Shown: one piece after another, positions 18,301 through 28,304 of the stretch
How positions within the stretch are numbered: position 1 is the first letter of the stretch
Layout of the letters: each line of letters starts with the position of its first letter
DNA from: Candidatus Krumholzibacteriota bacterium
Lineage (GTDB): Bacteria; Krumholzibacteriota; Krumholzibacteriia; JAJRXK01
Assembly: GCA_024276305.1 (NCBI GenBank)
Contig: JAJRXK010000018.1
Coordinates: 45,818-109,817 of the forward strand
DNA: 64,000 nt
Direction: 5' to 3'
Notes under the pieces: model-generated
Database searches by the model: none
Seen by the model: the letters and a program-made list of their open reading frames with translations, nothing else
What the model was told of the DNA's origin: nothing
Program-made: the position numbers and the translations under genes

Positions 18301-18943
18301 TCGATGGGCGAGGAGCCTCGTCGCTACGGTTTCGGTGCTGATCTCGATGGCCGCCTTCACCGGCTGCGCGGACATGAAGGATCAGCCGCACCACGAGCCG
18401 CTCGAGTACTCGAGCTTCTTCGCCGATGGACGTTCGTCCAGGCCCCTGGTCGAGGGAACCGTCGCGCGCGGTCATTTGCGGGCGGACGACCGGATCTATC
18501 GGGGCCTCGAAGCCGATGGCTCCTTCGTGGCCCAGAACCCGCTCGTCGTGGACGCTGCTCTGTTGTCACGTGGGCGCAACCGCTTCGAAATCTACTGCAC
18601 ACCGTGCCACGGACGAGTCGGAGACGGGCAGGGGATGGTCGTGCAACGCGGATACAAGCAACCGTCGAGCTACCACATCGATCGGCTCCGAGGCGTCGAA
18701 GATGGATACTTCTACGACGTAATCACCAATGGCTTCGGCAAGATGTCCTCTTATGCCTCCCAGGTGAAACCGCGCGACCGTTGGGCCATTGTGGCTTACA
18801 TCCGTGCCCTGCAACTGTCGCAATACGCCGACCTGCGGTCCGTGGACGCCGCGATCGGGGCCCGCCTCGAGGCTGGCGAAGTCATCGACACCCGCAGGCA
18901 TGATGCAGAGGGAGAAGAAGAGCACCATGGAACGGGCCACTAA
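18290..18943 (+). CDS. actE: Alternative complex III subunit E, monohaem cytochrome c lipoprotein
   Basis: 217 residues from a TTG start at 18290 with GAGGTG 7 bases upstream, overlapping the end of actD. A lipoprotein signal ends in AAFTGC (Cys26). One haem site CTPCH is followed by GRVGDGQGMV, and the likely axial Met is in GFGKMSSYASQV. It matches ActE, the monohaem cytochrome that receives electrons from the complex. The C-terminus ends in a charged HHGTGH tail. The following gene starts within its last 17 bases. Confidence 0.92.
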   Translation: MKTDRWARSLVATVSVLISMAAFTGCADMKDQPHHEPLEYSSFFADGRSSRPLVEGTVARGHLRADDRIYRGLEADGSFVAQNPLVVDAALLSRGRNRFEIYCTPCHGRVGDGQGMVVQRGYKQPSSYHIDRLRGVEDGYFYDVITNGFGKMSSYASQVKPRDRWAIVAYIRALQLSQYADLRSVDAAIGARLEAGEVIDTRRHDAEGEEEHHGTGH

Positions 18944-20105
18944 TCGCTGGGCGCCTCCGGCGCAGATCGGCCAGCTTCGGAACGTCGCCTTCGCGGTGGG
19001 TGCGATTGCTGCCGTCGCGTCGGGGATCGGCGCCTTCCTCACCCCCCAGCGCTTCGTGCAGTCCTACCTCGTTGCCTATCTGTGGGTGCTGGCGGCCCCT
19101 CTGGGAGCCCTCGGGCTAATGATGCTGCATCACGTCAGTCGCGGCGCCTGGGGAGTCCTGATCCGACGCATCCTCGAAGCGGCCGCCCGAACTCTGCCCT
19201 TCATGGCGGTCCTCTTCCTACCCGTGTTGCTGCGGATGCAGGACCTCTACATCTGGAGCGATCCCGCAATCGTCTCCGAAGACGCTCTCTTGCAGGCCAA
19301 GACTCCTTGGCTCAACACGACCTTCTTCACTATCCGCGCCGGATTCTACTTCTTGGCCTGGATCGGTCTCACTACGGTATTGACGAGGATCAGTCGGTCG
19401 CAAGACCGTGCATCCGAAGGGCTCTCTGCCGCGCGGCGATTGCAATCGATCAGCGCCGGAGGCTTGGTACTCTTCGTCGTGACCGTGAGCTTCGCATCCT
19501 TCGACTGGTTGATGTCTCTCGATCCTCATTGGTACTCGAGCATCTACGGCATCTACTACATGATCGGCGCCGTTCTCACCGCACTCTGTCTCACCGTGGT
19601 GATTTCGCTGTGGCTCTCCGGACGGACCCCGATGGACGGAGCCCTGCGCCCGCTTCACTTCCATGACCTCGGCAAGCTGATGCTGGCCTTCCTCATGCTC
19701 TGGGCCTATTTCGCGGTGTCCCAGCTCATCATCATCTGGTCTGGCAACCTCCCCGAGGAGGTGCCCTGGTACATCGAGCGAACCACCGGGATGTGGAAGT
19801 GGTTCGCCCATGCCATCATTCTGGTCCATTTCGCCCTCCCCTTCGCCCTTCTGCTCAGTAGCGACCTGAAAGCCGACGCCAAGCGCCTGGTGGGAGTCGC
19901 GGGACTGGTTCTGGTGATGCGGTGGGTCGACATGTTCTGGCAGGCTGCGCCTTCCATGCACCTGCACCACCTCCACTGGCTCGATGTCACGACGGCCATT
20001 GCGCTGGGTGGGATCTGGACGGGGTTGTTCCTGACTCAGCTCCAGGGTACGGCCCTCATCCCGCGGAACGAACCCTTCCTCGAGGAGGCGTTGCAGCATG
20101 GTTGA
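18927..20105 (+). CDS. actF: Alternative complex III subunit F, NrfD-like membrane protein
   Basis: 392 residues from ATG 18927 (MERATNRWAPP), preceded by a GGGAGAAG ribosome site; upstream starts in the track run through the actE frame. Ten or so transmembrane helices in the NrfD-like pattern shared with ActC. Recognisable ActF segments are WLNTTFFTIRAGFYFLAWI, FASFDWLMSLDPHWYSSIYG, FHDLGKLMLAFLMLWAYFAV and MRWVDMFWQ. It overlaps the next gene by 8 bases. Confidence 0.94.
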   Translation: MERATNRWAPPAQIGQLRNVAFAVGAIAAVASGIGAFLTPQRFVQSYLVAYLWVLAAPLGALGLMMLHHVSRGAWGVLIRRILEAAARTLPFMAVLFLPVLLRMQDLYIWSDPAIVSEDALLQAKTPWLNTTFFTIRAGFYFLAWIGLTTVLTRISRSQDRASEGLSAARRLQSISAGGLVLFVVTVSFASFDWLMSLDPHWYSSIYGIYYMIGAVLTALCLTVVISLWLSGRTPMDGALRPLHFHDLGKLMLAFLMLWAYFAVSQLIIIWSGNLPEEVPWYIERTTGMWKWFAHAIILVHFALPFALLLSSDLKADAKRLVGVAGLVLVMRWVDMFWQAAPSMHLHHLHWLDVTTAIALGGIWTGLFLTQLQGTALIPRNEPFLEEALQHG

Positions 20106-20520
20106 CCCCAAGATCAAGACCGGCGAGCCGCATGTCGACGGCGACTTCGACCAGGAACTCAGCTATCGAGGTATCGGGATTTTCATCGCCGCGATCGGGC
20201 TGCTCACCGTCCTCACCTTCGTCTTCTCCTGGCATCTGGACGGGGGACTGAAGCGGTACCTGGCCCACGGCGATCCTGAGCCCTCCCCACTGGCGGAAGC
20301 CCGCGTTCCCCGGGTGCCCCCAAGCCCCCACCTGCAGACCCTTCCCTATGAGGACCTCGTTCAGATGCATGCGATCGAGGACCGCGTGCTCCACTCCTAC
20401 GGCATGGTCGATCCCGGCGCAGCCAAGATTCGCATTCCCATCGACGAGGCCATGTCACGTGTCGCCCGCGGCCATCTTCCCCACTGGCCCAAGCCAAGCC
20501 CGGAAGGTGGACAACTCTGA
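20098..20520 (+). CDS. Small membrane protein of the ACIII-cox operon, unknown role
   Basis: 140 residues; start overlaps the actF stop. One transmembrane helix (about residues 25-44, GIGIFIAAIGLLTVLTFVFSW), then a Pro-rich stretch (VPRVPPSPHLQTLPYEDL) and a conserved-looking C-terminus (LHSYGMVDPGAAKIRIPIDEAMSRVA). From memory, similar short proteins with an RIPID-AM motif occur at this position in other ACIII-oxidase operons. I know of no assigned function. The placement between actF and sco suggests a linker between complex III and the oxidase, or an assembly factor; this is inference. Confidence 0.85.
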   Translation: MVDPKIKTGEPHVDGDFDQELSYRGIGIFIAAIGLLTVLTFVFSWHLDGGLKRYLAHGDPEPSPLAEARVPRVPPSPHLQTLPYEDLVQMHAIEDRVLHSYGMVDPGAAKIRIPIDEAMSRVARGHLPHWPKPSPEGGQL

Positions 20521-21380
20521 TGGATTTCTCTCTGGGTCATCGGTCGATCTCACGGTTCTTGGCCGCGTCGCTGCTGGTCTCCGCTCTCGCTTCGGCAGCG
20601 ACCGCCCAGCAGCCCCCGATTGCCAACATGCCCGGCCCGCTCCGCGAAGTCGGCTTCGAACAGAAGTTGGGCGCCACCGTCCCCAGCGGACTCTCCTTCG
20701 TCGATTCCGAAGGACGGGCGGTCTTGCTCGACGACTACTTCGACGACAAGCCGGTGGTCCTGGCTCTCGTCTACTACGAGTGTCCGATGCTGTGCAGCAT
20801 GGTTCTGAACGGACTCGTGAGCAGCCTCGACATTCTGACCTTCGACGCCTCCAAGGACTTCGAAGTGGTCGTGGTCAGTTTCGACCCCGACGAGACGCCG
20901 GAGCTGGCCCGGGTGAAGCGGCAGGAGATCGTGGATCGCTATGATCGTCCCGGCACCGAAGCCGGGTTTCACTTCCTCACCGGCAATCCCCCCGAAATCG
21001 CCACCCTGACGAAGGCGGTTGGATTCAGCTACAAATACGACGAGGACAAGGATCAATTCGCACACGCAGCGGGGATCACCATCCTCACTCCCGGCCGCAC
21101 CGTGTCCCGCTATCTCTTCGGCATCGAGTACGCACCCAAGGACTTGCGCTTGGCATTGGTCGAATCCGCAGAGGGATCGGTAGGCGGAATGGTCGACCAA
21201 CTCCTGCTCTATTGCTACGCCTATGACCCCGCGACCGGAAGCTATGGTGCCGCCACCATGAACATTCTGCGGATCGCAGGGTTGTTCACGGTCGGTTCCA
21301 TTCTCGGTTTTATTCTGCTCTCGAGGCGCCGGGACCGGCGGCGCGAGCGCGCCCACAAAGAGGATTTCGCTCAGTCATGA
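20520..21380 (+). CDS. sco: SCO1/SenC-type copper chaperone for CuA
   Basis: 286 residues. A signal sequence (FLAASLLVSALASAATAQ), then a thioredoxin-fold SCO domain with the copper ligands CPMLC (about residue 90) and the His in QFAHAAGI. A C-terminal transmembrane helix (IAGLFTVGSILGFILLS) is followed by a basic tail, so the protein is anchored at its C-terminus, unlike E. coli-type N-terminally anchored forms. Expected to deliver copper to the CuA site of the CoxB encoded next. Its ATG touches the preceding stop, and its own stop overlaps the coxB start. Confidence 0.92.
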   Translation: MDFSLGHRSISRFLAASLLVSALASAATAQQPPIANMPGPLREVGFEQKLGATVPSGLSFVDSEGRAVLLDDYFDDKPVVLALVYYECPMLCSMVLNGLVSSLDILTFDASKDFEVVVVSFDPDETPELARVKRQEIVDRYDRPGTEAGFHFLTGNPPEIATLTKAVGFSYKYDEDKDQFAHAAGITILTPGRTVSRYLFGIEYAPKDLRLALVESAEGSVGGMVDQLLLYCYAYDPATGSYGAATMNILRIAGLFTVGSILGFILLSRRRDRRRERAHKEDFAQS

Positions 21381-22351
21381 AGCTACCTTTCTTCCCCGAA
21401 CAGGCATCGGCCATGGCCCAGCAGGTCGACGCGATCTCCCTCTTCGCGGTCAGCATTTCCTTTGTTGCCGGCGTGGGAATTGTCGCGGTGCTGACCTGGC
21501 TCGGTCTGCGCTACCGGCGGAGTCACCGTGACGAAGTCGGAAGCGCGGGGCACAGCAGCAATCTCCTCGAGATCATCTGGTCCGTGATTCCGGGGATCAT
21601 CTTCATCGGACTCTTCTTCTGGGGCGCCAAGATCTACTTCGAGAACTACCGCATCCCCCCCGACGCCGTTCGATACTATGTCGTCGGCAAACAGTGGATG
21701 TGGAAGTACCAGCATCCTTCGGGGAACCGGGAAATCAACGATTTCCACGTGCCGGTGGACACTCCCATCGAGCTCGTGGTCACCTCTGAGGACGTGATTC
21801 ACTCCTTCTTCGTTCCCGCTCTGCGAGTGAAGCGCGATGCCGTCCCCGGTCGATACTCCACAACCTGGTTCGAAGCCAATCGCACCGGAACCTTCGATAT
21901 CTTCTGCGCTGAGTACTGCGGGGCCGAACACTCGCTGATGATCGGCAAGCTCCATGTGATGGAGCAGCACGACTACGAAGAGTGGCTCGAAGGCAACGAG
22001 CCCGCTCAATCATTGGCCATGAGTGGTGCAGCACTCTTCGAGCAGAACTCCTGCGGTACCTGCCACCGAAGCGACAGCTCGGCCCGGGCTCCCATTCTCG
22101 ACGGAATCTACGGCCGGGAGATCGCTCTCCTCGGCGGCGGCGTCATCGTCGCGGACGACGCCTACATTCGCGAGTCGATCATGAATCCTCAGGCCAAGGT
22201 CGTGGCGGGGTACCAACCCATCATGCCAACCTTCCAGGGTCAGCTCCGAGAGGAAGAGATCCTCGAGTTGATCAGCTACATCCAGTCTCTCGGAAAGAAG
22301 GCCGAATCCCGCACCGAAGCGGCGGCGGCGGTCTCGGATGAAGGTGAATGA
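21377..22351 (+). CDS. coxB: Cytochrome c oxidase subunit II with fused cytochrome c (caa3 type)
   Basis: 324 residues; start overlaps the sco stop (ATGA). Two N-terminal transmembrane helices ([38 protein letters not shown]), a cupredoxin domain with the CuA ligands [12 protein letters not shown] plus an upstream His in [20 protein letters not shown], and a C-terminal cytochrome c domain with CGTCH (about residue 232) and a possible axial Met in [10 protein letters not shown]. The fused haem domain marks a caa3-type oxidase that can accept electrons straight from the alternative complex III cytochromes. Confidence 0.95.
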   Translation: MKLPFFPEQASAMAQQVDAISLFAVSISFVAGVGIVAVLTWLGLRYRRSHRDEVGSAGHSSNLLEIIWSVIPGIIFIGLFFWGAKIYFENYRIPPDAVRYYVVGKQWMWKYQHPSGNREINDFHVPVDTPIELVVTSEDVIHSFFVPALRVKRDAVPGRYSTTWFEANRTGTFDIFCAEYCGAEHSLMIGKLHVMEQHDYEEWLEGNEPAQSLAMSGAALFEQNSCGTCHRSDSSARAPILDGIYGREIALLGGGVIVADDAYIRESIMNPQAKVVAGYQPIMPTFQGQLREEEILELISYIQSLGKKAESRTEAAAAVSDEGE

Positions 22352-22352
22352 G

Positions 22353-24005
22353 ATGAGCAGCGCGGCGTTGCACACGCAGTCGGACACCAACTATCTCAAC
22401 GACGGATTCGGGATTCGTTCGTGGCTCCTCACGACCGACCACAAACGGATCGCCATTCTCTATCTCATCACCAATACGCTCTTCTTCTTCATGGGCAGCG
22501 TGATGGCAGCTCTGATCCGCATCGAGCTTCTGACTCCCGAAGGCGATCTCGTGCAACCAGACATGTACAATCGGCTGTTCACGATGCACGGCGTGATCAT
22601 GGTCTTCCTCTTTCTGATTCCGACCATCCCCGCCGTCTTCGGAAACTTCCTCATTCCGATCATGATCGGAGCCAAGGACCTGGCCTTTCCCCGATTGAAT
22701 CTGGGAAGCTGGTACGTCTTCAACGTCGGTGCGGCTCTTATCTTTTATTCAATCTTCAAGGGAGGTTTGGACACCGGGTGGACATTCTACGTCCCCTTCA
22801 GTTCGACCTACAGCGCCACGAACGTCATGACGGCGGCAGTGGGGATCTTCATTGCGGGCTTCGCCTCTATCATGACCGGGCTGAACTTCCTGGTCACCAT
22901 CCACCGGATGCGGGCCCCAGGAATGACCTGGTTCCGAATGCCGCTCTTCGTGTGGGCCCACTACGCGACGAGCATCATCATCTTGCTCGGAACTCCAGTG
23001 GTCGCGGTCACGATCCTGATGGTCGGCGCAGAACGCGTGCTGCACTTGGGCATCTTCGATCCCGCCTACGGCGGCGACCCGATCCTCTTCCAGCATCTCT
23101 TCTGGTTCTACTCACATCCTGCAGTCTACATCATGGTGCTGCCAGCCATGGGGATCCAGAGCGAACTGGTGGCTGGAATGTGCCGCAACCGGGTCTTCGG
23201 CTACCGAGCCGTTTGCTACGCCAGCGTGGCCATTGCGGTATTGGGATTCCTCGTGTGGGGACACCACATGTACACCACTGGGCAATCTCCTTACGCGGGA
23301 ACCATCTTCTCTTTCCTGACCATGCTGGTGGCGGTGCCTTCGGCGGTCAAGACCTTCAACTGGACCGCGACTCTCTATCGGGGGTCGATCTCATGGGAGA
23401 CCCCGATGATCTACGCCGCGGCGTTCATCGGACTCTTCATCATTGGTGGAACCACCGGAGTCATGCTGGGTACCCTGGGCATCGATGTGCACGTACACGA
23501 CACCTACTTCGTCGTAGCGCACTTCCACTACGTCATGGTTGGCGTCACCATGATGGGCTTCATGGGCGGCCTTCACTACTGGTGGCCAAAGATCACCGGG
23601 CGCATGTACGACGCATTCTGGTCCAAGATCTCGGCCTTGCTCATCTTCGTTGGATTCAACCTGACGTTCTTCCCCCAGTTCCTGTTGGGCTACATGGGAA
23701 TGCCTCGACGCTACCACGCCTATCCGGAGCAGTGGCAGACCTTGAACGTGCTGTCCACCGCGGGCGCGTCGGTATTGGGCATCGGCTTCGTGCTTCCAGC
23801 AATCTACTTCCTGTGGTCCCTCAAGAAAGGGAAGAAAGCCGAGGCCAACCCCTGGGGGGCGGTGGGACTGGAGTGGGAGATCTCTTCTCCTCCCATCTCG
23901 CACAACTTCGAGGAGACTCCGGTGGTCATCAATGAGGCCTACGACTATCAGGCCGGACATGTGGGCGTGATCCCCAGCACCGAGAAGGAGGCCGACCTTG
24001 TCTGA
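22353..24005 (+). CDS. coxA: Cytochrome c oxidase subunit I, A2-type
   Basis: 550 residues from ATG 22353 (AAGGTG upstream); ATG 22338 is an alternative. Twelve-helix haem-copper core with haem a ligand in TMHGVIMVF, CuB/haem a3 histidines in WGHHMYTTG and [10 protein letters not shown], and the cross-linked His-Tyr region [10 protein letters not shown]. The latter reads YSHP rather than GHPEV: the D-channel Glu is absent and replaced by the Tyr-Ser pair that defines A2-type oxidases (Rhodothermus/Thermus caa3 group). The lower D-channel Asp and Asn ([10 protein letters not shown]) and the K-channel Lys (SAVKTFNW) are present. It overlaps coxC by 8 bases. Confidence 0.96.
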   Translation: MSSAALHTQSDTNYLNDGFGIRSWLLTTDHKRIAILYLITNTLFFFMGSVMAALIRIELLTPEGDLVQPDMYNRLFTMHGVIMVFLFLIPTIPAVFGNFLIPIMIGAKDLAFPRLNLGSWYVFNVGAALIFYSIFKGGLDTGWTFYVPFSSTYSATNVMTAAVGIFIAGFASIMTGLNFLVTIHRMRAPGMTWFRMPLFVWAHYATSIIILLGTPVVAVTILMVGAERVLHLGIFDPAYGGDPILFQHLFWFYSHPAVYIMVLPAMGIQSELVAGMCRNRVFGYRAVCYASVAIAVLGFLVWGHHMYTTGQSPYAGTIFSFLTMLVAVPSAVKTFNWTATLYRGSISWETPMIYAAAFIGLFIIGGTTGVMLGTLGIDVHVHDTYFVVAHFHYVMVGVTMMGFMGGLHYWWPKITGRMYDAFWSKISALLIFVGFNLTFFPQFLLGYMGMPRRYHAYPEQWQTLNVLSTAGASVLGIGFVLPAIYFLWSLKKGKKAEANPWGAVGLEWEISSPPISHNFEETPVVINEAYDYQAGHVGVIPSTEKEADLV

Positions 24006-24675
24006 TTCGACTGGGGCGACCACTCGTCTCGCCCACTGGTACCGCAGTTACGAAGAGCAGACCGAATCCGTCACTCTCGGAATCTGGCTCTTCTTGGTCA
24101 CCGAAGTGATGTTCTTCGGGGGCCTGTTCATGGCCTATACCCTCTACCGTTCGCTGAATCCCGAAGCATTTGCGGCCGCGAGTCACCACCTGAGCATATT
24201 CCTGGGAACCGTGAATACGGCCGTACTGATCGGATCGAGCTTCACCGTCGTGATGGCAGTGTGGTCGGCCGAACGTGGGAAACAGAAGAGCCTCGTCTTC
24301 TGGCTCGGAGCGACCATCGTCCTCGGCCTGGCGTTCTTGGGAATCAAAGCCAACGAGTATGCGCACAAGTGGCATGAAGGCCTCGTGCCCGGACCAGATT
24401 TCGTATTCCACGACACTCGTGAAGGAGTCCACGCCGCCGCCGATCCCAATCGCGCTCGGATGTTCTTCCACCTCTACTTCGGAATGACCGGATTGCATGC
24501 CCTGCACATGATCATCGGAATCGGCGTATTCCTGACGCTCATGGTCAATGCGATCCGAGGCAAGTACACCCGCCAGTGGCACGACCCCATTCCGGTCGCG
24601 GGTCTCTACTGGCATTTTGTCGACCTGGTATGGATCTTCCTCTTTCCCCTGTTGTACCTCATCGGTCGGCACTAG
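23998..24675 (+). CDS. coxC: Cytochrome c oxidase subunit III
   Basis: 225 residues from a TTG start at 23998 (AAGGAG just upstream), overlapping the end of coxA. Five transmembrane helices in the CoxC pattern: [76 protein letters not shown] and [18 protein letters not shown]. The N-terminal two helices of seven-helix forms are absent, as in short bacterial subunits. It carries no metal centre. Confidence 0.95.
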   Translation: MSDSTGATTRLAHWYRSYEEQTESVTLGIWLFLVTEVMFFGGLFMAYTLYRSLNPEAFAAASHHLSIFLGTVNTAVLIGSSFTVVMAVWSAERGKQKSLVFWLGATIVLGLAFLGIKANEYAHKWHEGLVPGPDFVFHDTREGVHAAADPNRARMFFHLYFGMTGLHALHMIIGIGVFLTLMVNAIRGKYTRQWHDPIPVAGLYWHFVDLVWIFLFPLLYLIGRH

Positions 24676-24681
24676 GAGACC

Positions 24682-25005
24682 ATGATGTCCACGAAGCAAC
24701 CCATCGGACTCCCAACCTACTTCGCGGTATTCGCGGCACTCCTCGTCTTGACCGGACTTACGGTGTGGGTGGCGTTCCAAGACTTCGGGGTCTACAACAA
24801 CGTCATCGCTCTGGGGATTGCAGTCATCAAGTCAACCCTCGTCGTTCTGTTCTTCATGCATGTCATCCACAGCACACCATTGACCAAGTTGATCCTGGTG
24901 ACTGCGGTGTTCTTCTTCTTGATCCTGGTAGCCTTCGTCTACGCGGATGTCTGGACTAGGGACATGCTGAACCTGCCCGGTCGTCCCCCGCTCATCGGTG
25001 GCTGA
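24682..25005 (+). CDS. coxD: Cytochrome c oxidase subunit IV-like small membrane protein
   Basis: 107 residues; GGAG before tandem ATG codons at 24682 and 24685, either could start. Three transmembrane helices with the prokaryotic subunit IV (CyoD/CtaF-like) pattern, including NVIALGIAVIKSTLVVLFFMHV. It ends the long act-cox operon; the acetoacetyl-CoA synthetase gene converges with only 9 bases between stops, and no hairpin is visible there. Haem A synthesis and Cox11 genes are not in the window. Confidence 0.9.
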   Translation: MMSTKQPIGLPTYFAVFAALLVLTGLTVWVAFQDFGVYNNVIALGIAVIKSTLVVLFFMHVIHSTPLTKLILVTAVFFFLILVAFVYADVWTRDMLNLPGRPPLIGG

Positions 25006-25014
25006 TCCCCTGGC

Positions 25015-26961
25015 TCAGTCGAGTTCCACCCGACCGCGGTACTGATCAAGACACTCAGGATTGGCGAGAGCATCGCGATTGTCGAGGGCCTCGCCATGAA
25101 TCGTCCGCTGCACGGCGATTTCGCTGATCTTCCCGCTCACCGTCCGCGGAATGTCACTGACGCACAGGATCTTCCGCGGCACATGGTGCGGACTGGCGTG
25201 ATCACGGATCGCCTGCCGGAGCTCGGTCTCGAGGGCTGCGTCGAGGTCGACCCCCTCTCGCAGCACCACGAATAGGATCACCCGTACATCTCCTTCGAAG
25301 CGCTGCCCCACACACACCGCCTCGACCACGGAGTCATGGCCTTCCACCGCACGGTAGATCTCAGCCGTACCAATGCGCACTCCACCGGGGTTCAGGGTGG
25401 TGTCGCTGCGCCCGTGAAAGATCATCCCCCCGCTCGGTGTGAGTTCGACCCAATCCCCGTGGTGCCAAACCCCGGGGAATCGGGCGAAGTAGGCCTGATG
25501 GTAGCGCTCTCGATTCGGGTCCCGCCAGAATCCGACGGGCATCGAGGGAAAGGCTCGGGTGCACACGAGTTCGCCGGGCTGACCGGACGGTGCCTCCGCT
25601 CCGTCGGGTGATCGAACCTCGACCCGCATCCCCAAACCCCGAGTCTGGAGTTCACCTCGCCGAACCGGCAATACTGGATTGCCCAATGCGAAACAACTGA
25701 CGATGTCCGTACCGCCGGAGATGCTCGAGAGTTGGAGGTCGGCCTTCACCTCTCGATAGACGTAGTCGAAGCTCTCGGGAGACAGCGGGCTGCCAGTGCT
25801 GAGAAGGGTCTCCAGTCGCGGAAAGTCCAGATCTCTCGCCGGACGAAGGCCCCGCTTCTCGGCCAGGCTCAGGAACTTCGCGCTTACCCCGAGGCAGGCA
25901 AGGCCCTCCTCGGCCGCAATCCTGAACAGCCGATCGGGCTGGGGATGGAAGGGGGATCCATCGATGAGGACCACTCTCGCTCCGAGCCCGAGCGCCGACA
26001 CCAACCAATTCCACATCATCCATCCGCAGGTCGTGTAGTAGGCGACGTGGTCGCCGGGACCGAGGTCCGTGTGGAGCCCCAACTCCTTGAAGTGCTGCAC
26101 CAAGGTGCCGCCCGCTCCGTGCACGATTCCCTTGGGAAGTCCGGTGGTGCCCGAGGAGAAGAGGATGTACACGGGATGATCGAAGGGCAAGGACTCGAAG
26201 GTCGGCTCACCGGACTCCGTCTCCAGAACTGCAAGCGCCCAATCTTCCTCGTCGGCATCGAGCTGCGACCCCGAGGTGCCGCCTCCTCGGACCACCAACA
26301 GTCGTTCGGCCGAGTCCATGGCCCGGAAGAGCGAACGAGCCCGCCCCAACACCGGACGTTCCTTGCCCGCGTAACGATAGGAGTCGACCGACACCAGCAC
26401 CTTGGGTTCGATCTGACCCAAACGGTCCAGGGCCGCCTTCACTCCGAAGTCGGGGCTGCACGAGGACCAGATCGCGCCGATCGACGTGGTCGCCAGCATG
26501 GCCACCACGGTCTCGATACAATTCGGCATATAGGCAGCGACCCGATCTCCAGCTTCCACCCCCACACTGCGTAGCCAGGCCTGGCACTGCCCTACCCGCT
26601 CTCGCAGCTCATCACGGCTGATGGACCGTGGCATTCGACCCTCTGTGCGTTCCACCAGAGCGATTTCGGAACCTCGATGCCGCAACAAGTTCTCGGCGAA
26701 GTTGATGCGTGCCCCGCTGAACCACTTCGTGTCGAACATCCGATCGAGATCCTCGACGATCCGATCACCACGCTTCCCTTGGATCTCGAAGAAGTCCCAG
26801 ATTTCGGCCCAAAAATCCGCCGGTTCCTCGATGCTCCAAGCGTAGAGATCTTCGGAGGTGGGACCGATCTGGGGATGTCGCTCCCGACAGCCCTTCGCGA
26901 ATCGGTCCATGCGCGTCGAGGCGATGCGCTCGGCGCTCGGCTCCCACAACACTTCCCCCAC
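25015..26961 (-). CDS. Acetoacetyl-CoA synthetase
   Basis: 648 residues from GTG 26961, 14 bases after the fumarylacetoacetase stop; the encoded start (VGEVLWEPSAERIAS) is the normal N-terminus of this family, so the track's longer form is rejected. ANL superfamily adenylate-forming enzyme: P-loop-like YILFSSGTTGLPKGIVHG, GGTDIVSCFALGNPVLPVRRGE, the hinge HGRSDTTLNPGGVRIG and the C-terminal catalytic Lys in PRTVSGKISE. It activates acetoacetate with ATP and CoA. Position directly after fumarylacetoacetase fits: acetoacetate is a product of homogentisate breakdown and would be converted here to acetoacetyl-CoA for use in central metabolism. Confidence 0.92.
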   Translation of the reverse strand: MGEVLWEPSAERIASTRMDRFAKGCRERHPQIGPTSEDLYAWSIEEPADFWAEIWDFFEIQGKRGDRIVEDLDRMFDTKWFSGARINFAENLLRHRGSEIALVERTEGRMPRSISRDELRERVGQCQAWLRSVGVEAGDRVAAYMPNCIETVVAMLATTSIGAIWSSCSPDFGVKAALDRLGQIEPKVLVSVDSYRYAGKERPVLGRARSLFRAMDSAERLLVVRGGGTSGSQLDADEEDWALAVLETESGEPTFESLPFDHPVYILFSSGTTGLPKGIVHGAGGTLVQHFKELGLHTDLGPGDHVAYYTTCGWMMWNWLVSALGLGARVVLIDGSPFHPQPDRLFRIAAEEGLACLGVSAKFLSLAEKRGLRPARDLDFPRLETLLSTGSPLSPESFDYVYREVKADLQLSSISGGTDIVSCFALGNPVLPVRRGELQTRGLGMRVEVRSPDGAEAPSGQPGELVCTRAFPSMPVGFWRDPNRERYHQAYFARFPGVWHHGDWVELTPSGGMIFHGRSDTTLNPGGVRIGTAEIYRAVEGHDSVVEAVCVGQRFEGDVRVILFVVLREGVDLDAALETELRQAIRDHASPHHVPRKILCVSDIPRTVSGKISEIAVQRTIHGEALDNRDALANPECLDQYRGRVELD

Positions 26962-26975
26962 CGACGATCGCTCTC

Positions 26976-28304
26976 TCAACTGGGCCGCTCCCGCGCTGGC
27001 AGGACCCGGCCTCTGCACTCCCCGAATCCGATGGGAACCGCACCCTCGGCTTCGCACCGCCCCCGGATCACGATCTCGTCACCGTCCTGCAGGAACTTCC
27101 GCTCTTCTCCGTGCGGAAGGACGATGGCCTCACTTCCTCGCCAGGTGATCTCGAGGAGACAACCGCGATTGACTTTCGCGGGGCCGGACACCGTCCCGCT
27201 GGCCATCAGATCACCCGGACGCAGGTTGCATCCATTGCTCGCGTGGTGAGCGAGCATCTGCGCGATGGTCCAGTACATCTCCCGAAAATTGCCCTGGCTC
27301 AGGCGATGATCGGCCAAGCCCTTCTCCCGCATGAGCGGCGTGCTCAAGTAGACTTCCAACTGAAGGTCGATGCCTCCACGTCGGCGATTCCCTTCGCTGT
27401 CGAGATGAGCGAGCGGTTGGGGATCGTCTGCCTCGCGCGCGAAGCTCGGGCAGCGGAATGGCTCGAGAGCGTCGAGAGTCACCACCCAGGGCGAAATGGT
27501 CGTCGCAAAGCTCTTGGCCAAGAACGGGCCCAGAGGCTGGTATTCCCACTTTTGCAGGTCCCGGGCCGACCAATCGTTCACCAGACACAGGCCGAAGACG
27601 CGGTCCTCCGCCGTCGCCAAATCGACGACCTCCCCCAAGCAATTCGAGTCGGCCACGAAGAACCCCACTTCGAGTTCGTAGTCGAGCAATCGAGAAGGGA
27701 GGTATTGCGGTGCGGCGTCCTCGCCCGTCACCGTCTGGCCCCAGGGACGGTGGAGTTCGGTTCCACTCACGACGACCGAAGATGCGCGGCCGTGATACCC
27801 CACCGGAATCCATTTGTAGTTGGGCAAGAGGGGGTTGTCCGGCCGGAACATGGAACCCACATTGGTCGCGTGATGAATCGAAGCGTAGAAATCCGTGTAG
27901 TCCCCGATGTCGGCGGGCAACAGCATCTCGACCTCGGATTGTCGGTGCAGAATCCGGTCCGCGTATTTCACCGCACTGCTGTCCGAGCCCAATACTTCGC
28001 TCAGCTGATGACGCAGCTCGCGGGCCACCGTTCGACCGAGAGACATCAGTCCATTGAGCCGTCCGGTTCCCGCCGACTGCACCGCCACTCGGGCGTCGCC
28101 GGTCAGGAGCCCCAATTCCTCGCACTTCTGCAAATCGAGGATTCGGTCTCCGATGGCCACCCCGATTCGCGGTCCTTCGTCTGCGGCGCAACGATAGCTG
28201 CCGAAGGGAAGATTCTGGAGAGGGAAGTCACTGCGAGGGTCGTTGGCGCTGTCGACCCAACTCTTCCGTTCGGGATCATGGGTGATGTCGAGTCGGTGGT
28301 TCAT
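26976..28304 (-). CDS. fahA: Fumarylacetoacetase
   Basis: 442 residues, close to the usual family length. It hydrolyses 4-fumarylacetoacetate to fumarate and acetoacetate, the last step of tyrosine degradation. Signatures include DYTDFYASIHHATNVGSMFR (catalytic His, Asp ligand), LPNYKWIPVGYHGRASS, LDYELEVGFFV (Glu ligand), LVNDWSARDLQKWEYQPLGP (Asp ligand and Lys) and the late GDLMASGTVSG. Its ATG overlaps the stop of the upstream unknown protein (28301-28304, ATGA), so the two are translated together, with acetoacetyl-CoA synthetase following. Confidence 0.95.
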   Translation of the reverse strand: MNHRLDITHDPERKSWVDSANDPRSDFPLQNLPFGSYRCAADEGPRIGVAIGDRILDLQKCEELGLLTGDARVAVQSAGTGRLNGLMSLGRTVARELRHQLSEVLGSDSSAVKYADRILHRQSEVEMLLPADIGDYTDFYASIHHATNVGSMFRPDNPLLPNYKWIPVGYHGRASSVVVSGTELHRPWGQTVTGEDAAPQYLPSRLLDYELEVGFFVADSNCLGEVVDLATAEDRVFGLCLVNDWSARDLQKWEYQPLGPFLAKSFATTISPWVVTLDALEPFRCPSFAREADDPQPLAHLDSEGNRRRGGIDLQLEVYLSTPLMREKGLADHRLSQGNFREMYWTIAQMLAHHASNGCNLRPGDLMASGTVSGPAKVNRGCLLEITWRGSEAIVLPHGEERKFLQDGDEIVIRGRCEAEGAVPIGFGECRGRVLPARERPS

